Shown here piece after piece: positions 11,116 through 24,681 of a DNA stretch of 64,000 bases (position 1 is the stretch's first letter; the number at the start of each line of letters is the position of its first letter). Both the position numbers and the translations under genes were made by a program. The notes under the pieces are model-generated. The model did not search any database. It was given only the letters and a program-made list of their open reading frames with translations, and had not been told where the DNA came from. Origin of the DNA: Icerya purchasi (Eukaryota > Arthropoda > Insecta > Hemiptera > Monophlebidae). The stretch covers positions 248,877,440 to 248,941,439 of the forward strand of contig CM077116.1 of the NCBI GenBank assembly GCA_039619475.1. Direction: 5' to 3'.

Positions 11116-14100
11116 GTAACATTTTGCATTCTTTTTTCTTTTTTTCTCGATTTTTTTTTTTTTGTTATATAAATATAAAATAATAATAATATTATTTTAT
11201 ATTTTCTTTTGGGCGCGCCAGCGGCTTTGACCCAACAACTACAGAAATTATAAAAAAGGTTAAATAGAGAGACGATTAGCACTTAGGAAAGATTGAAATA
11301 CAGGTATTATGGAAAGGATGAAGGAAGAATTATAAGGAGCAGGAAGATCCAGTGCTAAAATTTTGGAGTACAAAGCAGAGCGTTCACAGATCAAGGGCGG
11401 GGCATTCAAAAAAGATGTGGTTTACATCACATACGGGAGTAAAGATAGAACCATGAAGGGGATAATCTGACGAGGAGGACAGGGAAAAACGAAAACGTGA
11501 AGAGGGTAGAAGAGAGTGATTAAAACGCAGTCGGATTAAGGAAACGATCGCGGAACACTGATAAAAAACACAGCTGTGAACAGGGAACCGCCTGTATTTG
11601 AGACAATGGTCAGACATTTATCCTTTTTTATTTTCTAATCTCGCCTCTCATTATCTTCTCGAATTTCTTATTTACATTTAAGGTTTTCATATTTTTAAAT
11701 TATCAAAACAAACAACCCGTTTGTTGATTTTCGTTAGGTATATTTTTTTATCGGACATTTTCGTGCTGTCTACGATTTTAATTAATTATAAAATACGTTT
11801 TTTCTTTTGTTTTTTTTTTTTAAACTGGCTTCTCTTAATTACTCCTTGTTTACGATAATTTAGAATTTGTAAAATTTTTAACGCGGTTTCTTGCGAAATT
11901 TTGCAATAAGTAAACGAGTTAATGGCATTTTTTATTTATCTGTGCTCGTCAACTATGGATGACACATTATCCTAGCGCAGTGATTGTTTTTCATGCTTTT
12001 GAATGTGTAACATTTGAACCGAATTCTACCGCCGGTAACAGTTTATTTCACGACTATATCAGCCAAACCTGCGCGGGAAAACATTAATCGGCATTTGTTT
12101 TATAATGTTTCTTTATGGGTAATGTTTTTATTTTATTTTTGTCGGAATTTTCAAATGATGCCGTATTAGTAATTTTTGTTTTTTCCTTTTTATCATTCTA
12201 TAAATGGAATCATCGGGAGCTTTTTCCCAGAAACGATCGAAAGAAGAATTAATTATAAAAGAGGCGATGGTAGGAAACGTCGGTCGGGGCAGAAAAGGAT
12301 ATATAGGAAATACAATAAGGAGCAGTTAGCTCAACAAAAAGAGAATTTTATATTCGAAGATAACACGATTAGGATTGCGGATAATATCATTTTCCTGAAG
12401 AAGATCGTACGAAGAGAAAACCCTAAGGGGAAAAACGATGTGAAGACGAAGGTTCGACTAATGCAGGCGAGAATGATAGAGACAATGACAGAACAACGAA
12501 GAGAAGGGAACTCTACAAATCGATTACTAAAGGGAAGATTGGGTTCAATGTAAAAATGGAGTGATTGATTTTTTTCGTAAATGAGGAAAATATGCGACCA
12601 AAGTCTAGACAGACATAGGGATAAGAAGACGGAAACCTGAAATTTTCTTAAAATGGCAACTTTATCCGACACATCGGCCGTTTCATTTAAAGATTTCGTT
12701 TAAACCTATCGGCGTAAGGTAAATGGCTAGAGAGAACGAATAACGTAATTAAACCCGACAACGAAAGTAAAATTGTATTTGTTTTTCTATCCGATAACGA
12801 CAAACTTATTTAAAATATTATCCTATCAGAGAGATGTAACAATACTGGAATTTATAAAATTCTACATAATCGATATGAACATTTACGTCAACACCAGTTA
12901 AAGCTGTAACCGTAATATGATCTTAATTTTAAGTTCACGCTTGGTAGAAATTAAAAGTAACACCTGGTGATAAGCTGCTAGCTAGGAGAATTCTGAATTA
13001 GTTGTCTACTTCGAATGCGTTTTATTGCTTTTTATATTCACGTTGTTACTTAAAATAATAATTACGTCCATTTCGTTTATTTAATAAAATTAATAATTGC
13101 CTTATTGATATTTTTTCGGCATTAAACGCTTCTAATTTAAACGAAATGGACATTAACGGGGAATATTAAGAATTTCCATTTTCCTTATAATAGAGACCTT
13201 TCGTTTTTCGCAAGGAAGTTCATCACGTTTGAGGTATGAATTTTTCTAAAAACTAAATTCGATCCGATTCAACTGTAAGAAGAATAATACCGGAAAACCG
13301 ACGACAACTAAATCAGTAACACATATATATACATGAAATTAATGGTTGGTTAGAGAAAGGTTTACAGATTGCATTTATATTGAGTTCAGTAAAAGCTTCG
13401 CTAATATATTAATCATTCGCTTTCGATAAAAAAAAAAAAAGAATTAAGGACTAATCTTTTCATTAGATTAATTAAATTCTAACCTTATTCCCGCAAATTA
13501 TACATAGTTTATAATCGACATCATTCTGACAAATATGCGGTCATATCTGGAGTTGCACAAGGCTTGCTTCACTACTATTATTTTTCTCCTTATTAACGAT
13601 ATTGGTGGAAGTATTATGGACCAGATTTCTTATGTTTGCAAAAAATTTTACGCGCCAATAAACACTGCTTCGGACTGTGAAATATTACAAAACGATTTGG
13701 AGAAACTAGTAAAATGGAGTACGATCAATCTAAATGTGTTCCTATTACATTTTATCGAAAAGAAAAAGAAACATTTCCATCAATGAAAGTACCAGAGATC
13801 TAATGATAAATATGGATTCTACACTAACATTCTCAACGCATATTTTTATTTGTAAACTAGTGCGGAAATATTTAGGATTGTTATTCATAATTTAAATACT
13901 ATTTTTGAACAAAAATACGCTCATCTTACTTTTCAGTAGCTTCGTGTCTCAGTTAGAATATTGCTCTATAATTTAAGATCCACATTGTAAGTACAAGGAA
14001 ATTGTGGGAAAAATTAAATCACGGTTCTTAAATGAAGTCCACAATAAATGGGGTTTACCCGAAATATACATTTTTTTTTTTTTTTTTTTTTTCATAGAAC

Positions 14101-17100
14101 CGTACCGATAAGAACCATAAACAGTGCTCATGACCTTTCTTCCTTATATTTACTGACCATTTAGTAACCAACCCATCATTCTAATGAAGGATTAAGTTAG
14201 TAATAATAATAAGATTATAACAAGCATTATTTATAAAACCAGCGGGATAACATGGCAACCTATACAGTGAAGTATGGCCCATAGAGTCCCGCCAGAACTA
14301 CGAGGAGAATTTGAGAATATTAATAGTAAATTAACGCCAGCTATATGTGTCTCTTAGAATGCTAGCATATGGCTTTATAAAATTAATATTATATGTACAT
14401 ATATGAGTTATGCATTGAGCACTTATTGTATTTGTTATGTTACTGGAAGAGCGCCACGGGACCATTTTATTTTTTTTAACCTCTTTTTACGATTGCCTGG
14501 CAGTGTTTTAGTGTACATTTTATGTATATTTCGGATTTGATTTTAATTTTTCAAAAAAAATTTTTATATTGTGTGCTGTAGACTTCATTAACAACGGGGA
14601 TATTTAAATCAGTGTATAAGGTCGTATTAGAGACGTATTTGGGGGCAGTTGCGATTGTCCGGAGAATTTTGGACTGCTATCTCTTCGTATTTTAAATAAG
14701 TTATTTGTACAAGTGCATCCATATATTTCCAACTCATACCTCCATATTGGCGCTATGATAGTTTAGATGGATATTTTTAAGCGTAGGTTTAGAGCAGAAA
14801 ATTTGCCAAATAGGGCACGTCTAAAAAGGCCGCGAAGTATACCTCTTCCTCTTTCCAGAGTCGTTGAAATTAGATCCACTATCCCATGGCACTGTTGCAT
14901 TGTAGAATGGATGGTTCTGAAGCCGAATTAATGATTGGGAATTGCCTTACTAGCGGTTAACGTAGGTTGAATTCTTCTTAATATTAGCTTTTCAATAATT
15001 TTAGATAAAATAGACAGAAGACTAATGAGTATACAGGACGACAAAGAAGCCTGAGTTTTGTTAAGTTTGCGTACTATTAAAATTACGAACTTTTTCCAAG
15101 CTTTCGGAAAATAGCCCAATTTTAGTATGGCGTTGAATATATAACATAGTTGCTACTTTGTTCGTTAAATTGGATAGTACTTTGCCGTTTATTTTATCAT
15201 CGCTAGTTGCCTTATTGAACGGAGCATTTTGTACAATTACATACCTCTTTTGGAGAGAATGGCCTACCACGGAGCTGCGGTTGTTATGGCTAATCAATAT
15301 ATTGCTTTCGTTGTAGTTTGTGTCGGCTGGATTTTTATCCCTGTAAGGAGGAAACGTTGTTTCCGAATCAGCTGCAAATGTGTTAGCTTTTTTATTTGGC
15401 CCACTTTCCATCTGCGAGTTTAATGTGACACTGTTCGTGATGTTGCATTATTTTTTTGGTACCTACAGCGCTTAAGGAACCAAGGTACTGCTTGAGGTTG
15501 CTGTTTTTAGAAATCCTAATCTTCTCCTTTAGTTTACGATGAAATTGATGGTACGTAGCTTTCGCAGTTGGATAACGATTCTATTGCCAAGCTCTTCTCG
15601 CAGCTCGCGTTAATTTTATTAGCTTCCTAATTTTCAAAGGAACAAACTCTCTAATATTCGTTTTATGAGCTTCATATATAGTGGAATTAACGCATGCAGT
15701 CTGTATTAATTCCGTAAGATTGTTAACTGCTACTTCTGGATCTCCCCCACATTTTAGTCTAACATTCTGGTCGATATTGTTTTCCGTAATGTTAGAAAAA
15801 TAATTCCGGTCAGTTGTTCGATTGTGTAGTCTAAACTGTCTATGTTGAATGAAGGGATTGATATCTAAATTAGCCATTACCGGTACTACAAATTATCAAA
15901 TTTTATGTAATGTTATAAATTTGAAAACTTTAGAGAATAAAAAAAAGTTAGCCAAGTTAAGGTTCGTGCAGAGATAATGACGATTATTTTTATCTGATTC
16001 CATGACCGCCCTTCCATTTGTTCTCCTCTACTTGGTCATTCCTGTGATTTTATCATACTCCGCATACGCTCACTTATCCACGTTCTTTCTTCCCTTCTTT
16101 GCATTTATGTTGATATTTACTGTGGGTTCCTAGTCATACGGGCATCTTCGGTAATGAAGCGGCCGACTACTTGGCTCGGGTTGCTGCCTCTTCTCACTTC
16201 TTCTTTAAAAAAGTCCCATCGTCTAATCTTCTTTCGATGTGTAAAAGTTTTTATCTCAGATTATGGTATAATGCGCTTCCTCTTTTTTTAACAATTGTTA
16301 TTTTTATCTGTCTGTTCAACCTAGTCTTCCTGCCAATTTGTGGTTCTCTTTGTTTCCTTTGCTTCGTCGTTCTGTTGTTGTCTCTATTATTCGTCTGCCT
16401 TCTTAAGCCATAGTTTATTATCTTCTTCCCGTTTTCGTTTTTTATTAGTTTCCTCCCCGTATTGTCCTCTTCACTCAAACGAAGAGCGTGTTTGCAATGC
16501 GGATCATGTGTTTATTAAGTATTCATTTCTTTCTGTTCCGTGTTACAACAAAAGAAACTATTAGTTTTTAAAACACCTGTTAGGTCTAGCAGGTTCCTCG
16601 GGTCACCGTATATGAAATGACCAATTTTTGTCAAACGAATGTAACGGGAACAAATTTAATCTCTGTTTTGCGCTTTCGATTTCATTTAACCTGGAAGAAA
16701 ACAAAGTATGCATATTATCAATTGCTTATTTCTTATTTCACCGAGAACACCTGTAAAAAACTCTTTTCCTATTAAAAGTAAAATTAAACAATATCCGTCC
16801 TTTTAGAGTTAATTAGTGCCGGTTGTCTAATTTTCGTTAAAAATCTCATCACGGTGCATTTTTACCGAAATTTAGTTAAAATCGCGAACTGGTTAAAATT
16901 AATCTTTTGTAATGTCTTACTTTCGATTTCATAAAGAAATAACTGTTTTTTTTTTTTTTTACCTGTTCCGGAAAAATTTTAATAATAATAATGGATTGAA
17001 AGCGAGCTACCAGATATGTTTGTGCATCATTCAGATAGCCTCACATTGGAAAGTCTCATTACAGTTTTTTCTCCTAATTTGTAAGAAAGCCCCGAGTTCC

Positions 17101-20100
17101 ACTGCCCTCTATATTGAAAATATAGAAATTACACTGCATTTTGACAATTCCCTTCGAAAAAAACAAAACAAATTACACCTCGGAGTAATTTTATTTTTTT
17201 CCACATATTTATTTATTTTCACGCATAAGTTATAAATTTGACAATTAATTAATTTTATATATAAATATGTTTACAAAGCCTGCAGAGCCAAAAATCGTAC
17301 AGCACATTCTATAGGAACTAGAAAGTTAAAATTGTTTCTGTAATTATTTTCTTCATTAGATTATAAAAAAACAATGAAATTCATAAAAAATTGTACAATT
17401 AAAGGCCCTAAATTTTGGATCAAGTAAAAATTAAATTTTAAGAAAAATATTTTTCAAAAAATTCCCCGGGACCGTTGGAGTTGGTTTTACTTTTTTTTTT
17501 TTAACGGATATGATTTTTAAAATTGAAAGATTCAAATTTCAACACTTAAAATGGAAAAACTAAAAAAAAAATTCCACATCCCTTTCTATGCGATCTAAAG
17601 TGAATTATTTTTTAGCTGACATATTTTCGTCGCTAGAATAAGAGTATATGAAAGTGCCAGAATTTTTTAAATCAAGAGTCCTAAATTATGAAAATCGTCA
17701 AAATCAAATCGCAAAAAAACTTTTTTTTTCAAAAATTTCGCAGCCATACGATAGCTACGGCGTTAATATTTTTTAATTAGCGCGTTTTTGTCTCTTAAAA
17801 TACGGCAGAAATACGGAAGTTTTAAAGTTTTAAAATTCAAATGCTCAAGAGTTTGGAAAGGTTAAACCCCCCTCCCAAAAAAGTCCACAGCTTTTTTAAT
17901 TTTTCTTTTCAAGTGGCGTATTTTCATCCTCCTGAAATATAGGAAAATTATGAAACCCCTAAAATTTGAAAATTAAAGGTTCCAAATATTGAAAGATGCG
18001 AAAATCAGGTTACAAAAAAGAATTTCAAAAATTCTACAGTCCGTTCTATGCCGGTTGCCGGATTGTTTTTTTTTCTTCAACCGGCGTATTTTTATCCGCG
18101 AAATACCCTCAAAAATACAAAAGTTAAAAATTTTCGCAATTTAAGCGTCCGAATTCGGGAAAGGGTACATCTAAAGCGGTAAAACCGGAAATCAAAAATA
18201 GTTCACAGCCCCTTCCGGAGTCCCAGTAGTCATGTACCACCCGCAAGCAATACCTGATATATAAAAGAAAGTAAAAACACGATAAAAAGAAATTACTTCT
18301 ACATCTATGAGTAGTGATTGGAGGTTGATTTTTTGTTCAACTGACATATTTTTCTTAAAAATACAAAAACCCTCAAATTATAAAATTTGTGGGTAAATTT
18401 CAGAAGTGATTGGAGCGGTGATCGCTAGTGACTTAAAATATTATTTCTTAAATTCTAAGAAAAAAAACAAATTGGACCATTGCAACGCAAATGTAATGAA
18501 ATAAATATAGTCAACATATCATTTCAAAAAAAATTTAAAATACGAGCGAGCCCACTCCCCTGGTACATATATATATACTACATATTGATACTGCGTAGAT
18601 TTTGGACCGGTTACTGTCCTTTAACTTTTGGGCGAATTTATTGTCGCTTCTACGGGCTAAATTTCAGAAGACTTTTTCCGGGAATAAGTGGAGATTCTTT
18701 CCGCTGAGTGATTCGTGAAGTTGCGCAACAACTCAGCTCCTCAGAACAGATCAAATTTGATTTTCAGGCACTAGGGTCCAAAAGACCTATTTTTTTTTTT
18801 TTTTTTATGCATGCAATCTGTAATTAAACAATAAGCAGCAGTGAGGAAATGTTATTATCAGAAATAAAAAACTAGAAAGGAGGATAGCCTCTCAATGGAA
18901 GCTGATCCTATTTTTTGATGATTACTCGTTAAATTATATGATTAAAGACTCAGGATCGATGTTGAAGCTGCAACGGATGGAATCTATGAATACGATTGAA
19001 TTTTGTGCAGTTAGACAGCAGATTCTTTTTGCTAATATGTTTAAATGTTGGTTAAGACTTTCCTTGTATCTTGCACTTGAGATGCGAATCTCTTCTTTAA
19101 CCGAAATGACCTTCAAATCCCTAGAGATGTCGTCGTTTCGTACAAACCAAGGAGCGTTTACAATCCTACGCAGGATTTTTGCTTACGTCCTTTCTAGAAG
19201 GGCTATATTGGAGTTCGATGCAGTGCCCCATAGCTCAATGCCATATGCCCAAATTGGCTTTATTATTGATTTATAGACTAGCACTTTGTTTTCCAGTGAA
19301 AGGACCGAATTTTTTCCAATCATCCAGTTCACATTTCTCAGTTTCAGTCTGATTTGTGTACGTTTGGTGGCTATGTGTTTATTCCAAGTCAATCTCTGGT
19401 TAAGATGCAACCCAAGGTATTTCGCACTACTTGCTGTTGGAATTTGTTTATTGTTGAGGTATATCGCGGACTGACTGTTCCGGTTTTCAATGTAAATAAA
19501 ACATTGAGGCACTTATTTTCGTTAACTTTTATTCTCCACTGATTGAACCAGTTTGTTAGATGGTTTAGATGATCTTGAACGTAACTGGCAGCGGTACCAA
19601 TGTCATCGTGTATTGCTAAAATTGCAGTATCATCGGCAAACAAGGCAGTTGTAGTATATTCATTTTCCCGGAAAATCACTGGTGTAAATCTGGTACAAAG
19701 TAGGTGCTAGAACACTGCCCTGCGGAACTCCTGCCTTGATCGGAAATATGGATGACCGCGAACCGTTAAAATTTACTTGAAAATATCTTTCTGAGAGGTA
19801 AGATCTTATTATTAGGTAATACCGGTAAGGCAGCATAAGCTTTAATTTGTATAGAATACCTAGGTGCCAGACTTTATCGAAAGCCTTCTCGATGTCCAAA
19901 AATGCGGCAGAACAATATTTTTTCTCCTCAAAGCATTTATTTATAACCTCGACTACTCTATGAATCTGTTCAATGGTACTGTGATTATTTCGGAATCCGA
20001 ACTGGAAATCTGGAAGTATTGAATATTCAATGAGTAAAGGCTTTAATCTTTTCAATAGCAGTGTTTCGAAGAGTTTAGCTAAAATTGGGAGTAAGCTAAT

Positions 20101-23100
20101 GGGTCTATACGATGACATCTCCTCAGTTGGCTTACCAGGTTTGATTTCCTTTTTTACAGAGGAATGAAGATCCAACTCCGGCTAAAATTATTTTCATGTT
20201 ACGTATGGTCTGTTGTACGTTACGCGATGGAAACATGTGTATTCTCAAAAAACACAGAGAAAAAGCTACAAGCGTTTGAAATGTGGACGTGTCTGATGCA
20301 CAAAATAAAATGGACGGAAAAAATAAAAAACGTGAAGGTGCTGCGTCGCACCGGATTAACTAAACCGATTTTATTACCTGCCTTGAAGTAAAATAAGGAA
20401 ACATCATATAAAGCAATATCATCCGTGCCTCTTTATGGCAGTGATACTACGCCATTCTATACTAATGTACTTATGCGTGGGTCTTACTGCCCCATTTGCA
20501 TGGAACAGAGCCTTTACCGCATGTATACTCGTATAGGAATCTGGAAAAAATTACTTTTCAGGGTCTGCCCGTGTAGATTAAAATTCGTCAAACGATAATT
20601 TAAAATTCGTTTACTTTTAATAATCATCACCGTTACCGAATATTATTCTGCCAATTCCGAATGGCTCTAAAATAACGAAGTTCCTATCGATATATAAATA
20701 TAAAAAAGAGAATCTGTATATTTTTCAATGACCCAACAATTTTATTAACTAATCGCTGAAACTATTAGATGTATGAAACTGAAAATATAACAACATAATA
20801 ATGGAGCGAAAGTAAGTAAAAAATTAAAATTTTCCAAACATGACAAAAAGGATTAAAAGTCAGAAAATCGTTTTTTGAAAAGCTAATAATCACGTTGCTG
20901 CTGCATTACCCAAATTTAATATTAACATTACCCATATGTCGAAGATGTAAAATAAGAACGTTTTTTTGAAAGTTCGAATTTTAAGGAGTGAGAAGAAATT
21001 AACAATTCCAAAAAATACATAAAATGTTAATTTTCAGTACGAATTTACACACCCGATAATTGAATTTCCATATGAACTTTAGCCATATATCAAAAATATC
21101 AGATAAGAAAGCTCTTTTTTGAAAATTCAAACTTTATGAAGCGAACAGAGGTTAAAAACTGTTCTCCGAAGAATATATTATAAAGTGTAACTCGGAAAAA
21201 ACAATAGGTTTTTGCATAAAGATTATTTTCTCAGTGTATTATCTGTTAACTTTTTTTTAAAACTCCGAAATTTCAAGGCCCGAGCAAGATTTTTAGCAAA
21301 GCCCAATATTTCGCTACAGCCAGAGGTACATATCCAGTTTTGTTTCGCGTTGATACAACACAAATCATTCGGTAGCTGCAATAGTTAAATATCTAAATAG
21401 TCAGTTACTAGCGACGGAGGGAAACAACGCTATCTCTGTAAGATCGTACTAGCAACATATGAAGACAACTAAATCCCTCAGTTCACATTGTATCCTAAAA
21501 AAATAAGAAAACTCATATATTTGTTAGAGTGTTAATTTTGGTTCAGTTATTTATGGTAAAAAGAGAGAACGGTATTTTCATTTGACTGCGAAATAGAATT
21601 TTTTTCTCTCTCGAGTTATTATTTAAATGCTCTCTTTCCAGATTGATTTCCACGCTTTGATTTATTCGATATTTCCCAACACTGCAGACAATGATGTATT
21701 TACTCTAAACAATTACAACATGTGTTACTATTAGCAACTGGAAAATTAAATTGTTTTCATTATAGTAAGGTTAATATGTTTGCCTCGAGATTATATTTAT
21801 TCAAACAGTTTTTAAGCTAAAACGAAATTTAACCGGCGATACAAACGACTTTGTTCGGAAAACATAAACCAGGAGCGGATCCTTCGAAATAAATTACTAC
21901 ATGAACCGAAAATTTGCTTTTTTTTTTTTTTTTGTTTTTTAAAAATAACGCGGTCATTCGAAATCGACTCTTCCGTAAGTATTACAAAAGAACTATCCTC
22001 TGGTGTCGTCCCCATGACGAGGTGCAAACCATCAAGACATTAACAATTACGTCATTCTTCCGCCGGGGGTAACGCGAAAAGAACAGTTATGAAGTGTTCT
22101 CTTTTGTAGTTACTTAATGTTATTATAAAACAAGTTCGGCGTATTTATGTAATTCTTGAAGGAAAAATACTAAAAATAATATTCATACTGCCACTGAAAT
22201 TACAAACATGGACATTGAAATAAAAATATTAATTCCACTAATAGGCAGTCTCACTGTTATTAAAAAGAAGAAAAAAATTGATGTTACTATAACAGCGGCT
22301 TTTCTAACGAATCTTCGAAAGTAAAGCGATTATATTTACCTCAGTGAGAGACAAAGAAGCTGGAAATTACTTAATTTTCTGTTAGTAATTCTAAAAATAT
22401 ATCAAGGAATAAAAGAAGAGCAGAAAAATTTAGTAAAAAAAAAATGAAATTTTTCAATGTTGTAAAAATTAAAAAATAAAAAAATTTGGCAAATTTAAAA
22501 TACGTCTGAATAGTAAGCAAACTGGAATACTAATGAGAAAGGAACCAACTAAAATTAAAATATAAACTTCGAAGTCAACCGAACAAAAGTTCCGAAAATA
22601 TCAAGGCTCAAGTTGCTCCACAGCCAACATCGAAAAAATAACTTGGTTTTCGATGAAATGATCCGACCAAAATTAAAATATAAACACTTCAACGATAACA
22701 GCAACTGAGAGAACATCTGAAAAACTTCAGGAATCACAAGTTTGGCGACATCGAAATAGCTTGATTTTCGTAATTTTCGTATTTTCGCTCAATTGTCGTC
22801 ATTTTGAATTTCAATTTTGATCTTAGTTAGCTACTTTCTTATAATATTCAGATTAGTGTGTGCTATTCACTTTAACCCGTGTACATTTCGAATTTCAGGC
22901 GGTTGAATTTTTATTTTCTAATTTTCACAGCGCGAAAGAAAACCATTTCAGCGATTTCGCGCTCTTTTTTATAGGTCAATTTATCCAATAATGTAAAAAT
23001 CGGTTCAATAATTTCTCTAAAATCCGTACGCTCCGGTAACACAGTCTCTAATTAATTACCGAAAGAAGGCGCTGTTTAAACATGGTCGCGGTTGCCATCA

Positions 23101-24640
23101 ATTACTTCATCGGGTGCATCGGAAATCAGACAAAAAGCATTATCCCCTACTTCGGAGTTTCTCGTTTAATTGTTATCTATCGAGGAAGACGAGGTGTGCA
23201 TTACGCCGTTGGCTGACACAATTAAAACGCGCCAAGAATCGGATGTGACGCGTCAGTAGAATTCTTGACACCTGGAACCGGTACGCGAGATAATTTACTT
23301 ATTTGTATTCGCTGTACCGGGATAATTACTTCTATCTGCGACATCGGGGCTAAGTTTCTATCTTTGCGACGACGCGACCTATCTGCATTAAGTCGTTCTA
23401 TATGGCTCGCACGGCACCACTCGCCGCCCGGAAAACTGTACCGCTTAAACAGCCCAACAAGTTTGTCTTATCCGATTTTCCCGTGATCTTTTCCGACTGC
23501 TAAAAACTCTTTCCGTGTCGCCACGCCGTGCTTTTCCGTTGACAAACATTCTTTGATTTTTTTACGAGGTAATTTCCACGCGCTCCTGCTAATAGCGCAG
23601 ACGGCTGCATATTGGAAAGTCGAGGCCGAACTGGCAGCGACGAACAACGTGCGACCTTATTTGATGCGTTTTAGCTGCAGATAACTGTATGTATTAAATA
23701 TCACCTGGTAAATCGTGTTCAGCGCCGAACGTAAGCTAAATTAATCACGTCTTTTCCTCGAAGATGTTCTTAAATTAATCATATTAATCTTAAACGGCTC
23801 AACTCTCTCCCGAGCACTCGTAAAACTAACAGTTACGACGATCGTTACTTTTAGTCTGTTTTCACCCATTATATTTATCTGCTCCGAAATAAAATACGAA
23901 TTTGTTTAATTCTCTTCTTTTTTTTTTTTTTTTCATTTTTCCACCGTTGCGCTATTTATTAACCCTTGTGTTCGCACCCAACTTTACCTACGTTGTTACG
24001 CACCCGGGTACCCGGGTACCCGCCTCTTATTTTTCTCCGGTTTTCGAATATTACGACTCTGAAATAGCTTTTTAAACGTTTATTTCTATAAATAGACGTC
24101 ACTATTGATAAGAACTGATATTCTACGAGGATCCTAAATTGTTTCTGGACGCAAATTGTTATTGACTCGCTGATTACGCTGTCCCTCTTCCGGGAGCCAT
24201 TTGTTTAGAACTCATTTTTCTCCGCTAATGTGTAATTTTCGTAGATAAAAAAAAATTACCGGGAGTTTGACTGGCCTGGAGGAGCAAAATCGATCGCGAC
24301 GACGTTCGGAGGACGACTGACTATTGAAAATTAATTTATAACATATCATTCGAACAATCTTCTTTCACGCATTCCCACATGTTTACAACCGAATTTTCTA
24401 GAGCATTCTGAACTATTTAAGGCGGTGTTTACCCTGCCTATCCGTTTTTTCGGGTTTTTAAATTTATCTCAGCTATACAAACCGAATGAGAATGTAGCAA
24501 TTTATGAACAACTTTATTCTTTCCGTGGTCGCACAAAATTTACGCAATACAAGATCTGGTGGATTTTCGATGCCAAAAATGCTTGTCCATTGCGCGGTAT
24601 CATGAAACCAAAAAATAAGAATAAAATATATCAATCAACG

Positions 24641-24681
<41 letters not shown>

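Noticed and set aside
12331..12672. 113-codon - strand frame
   Set aside because: Antisense of the purine-rich + strand frame. No motif and no splice context.
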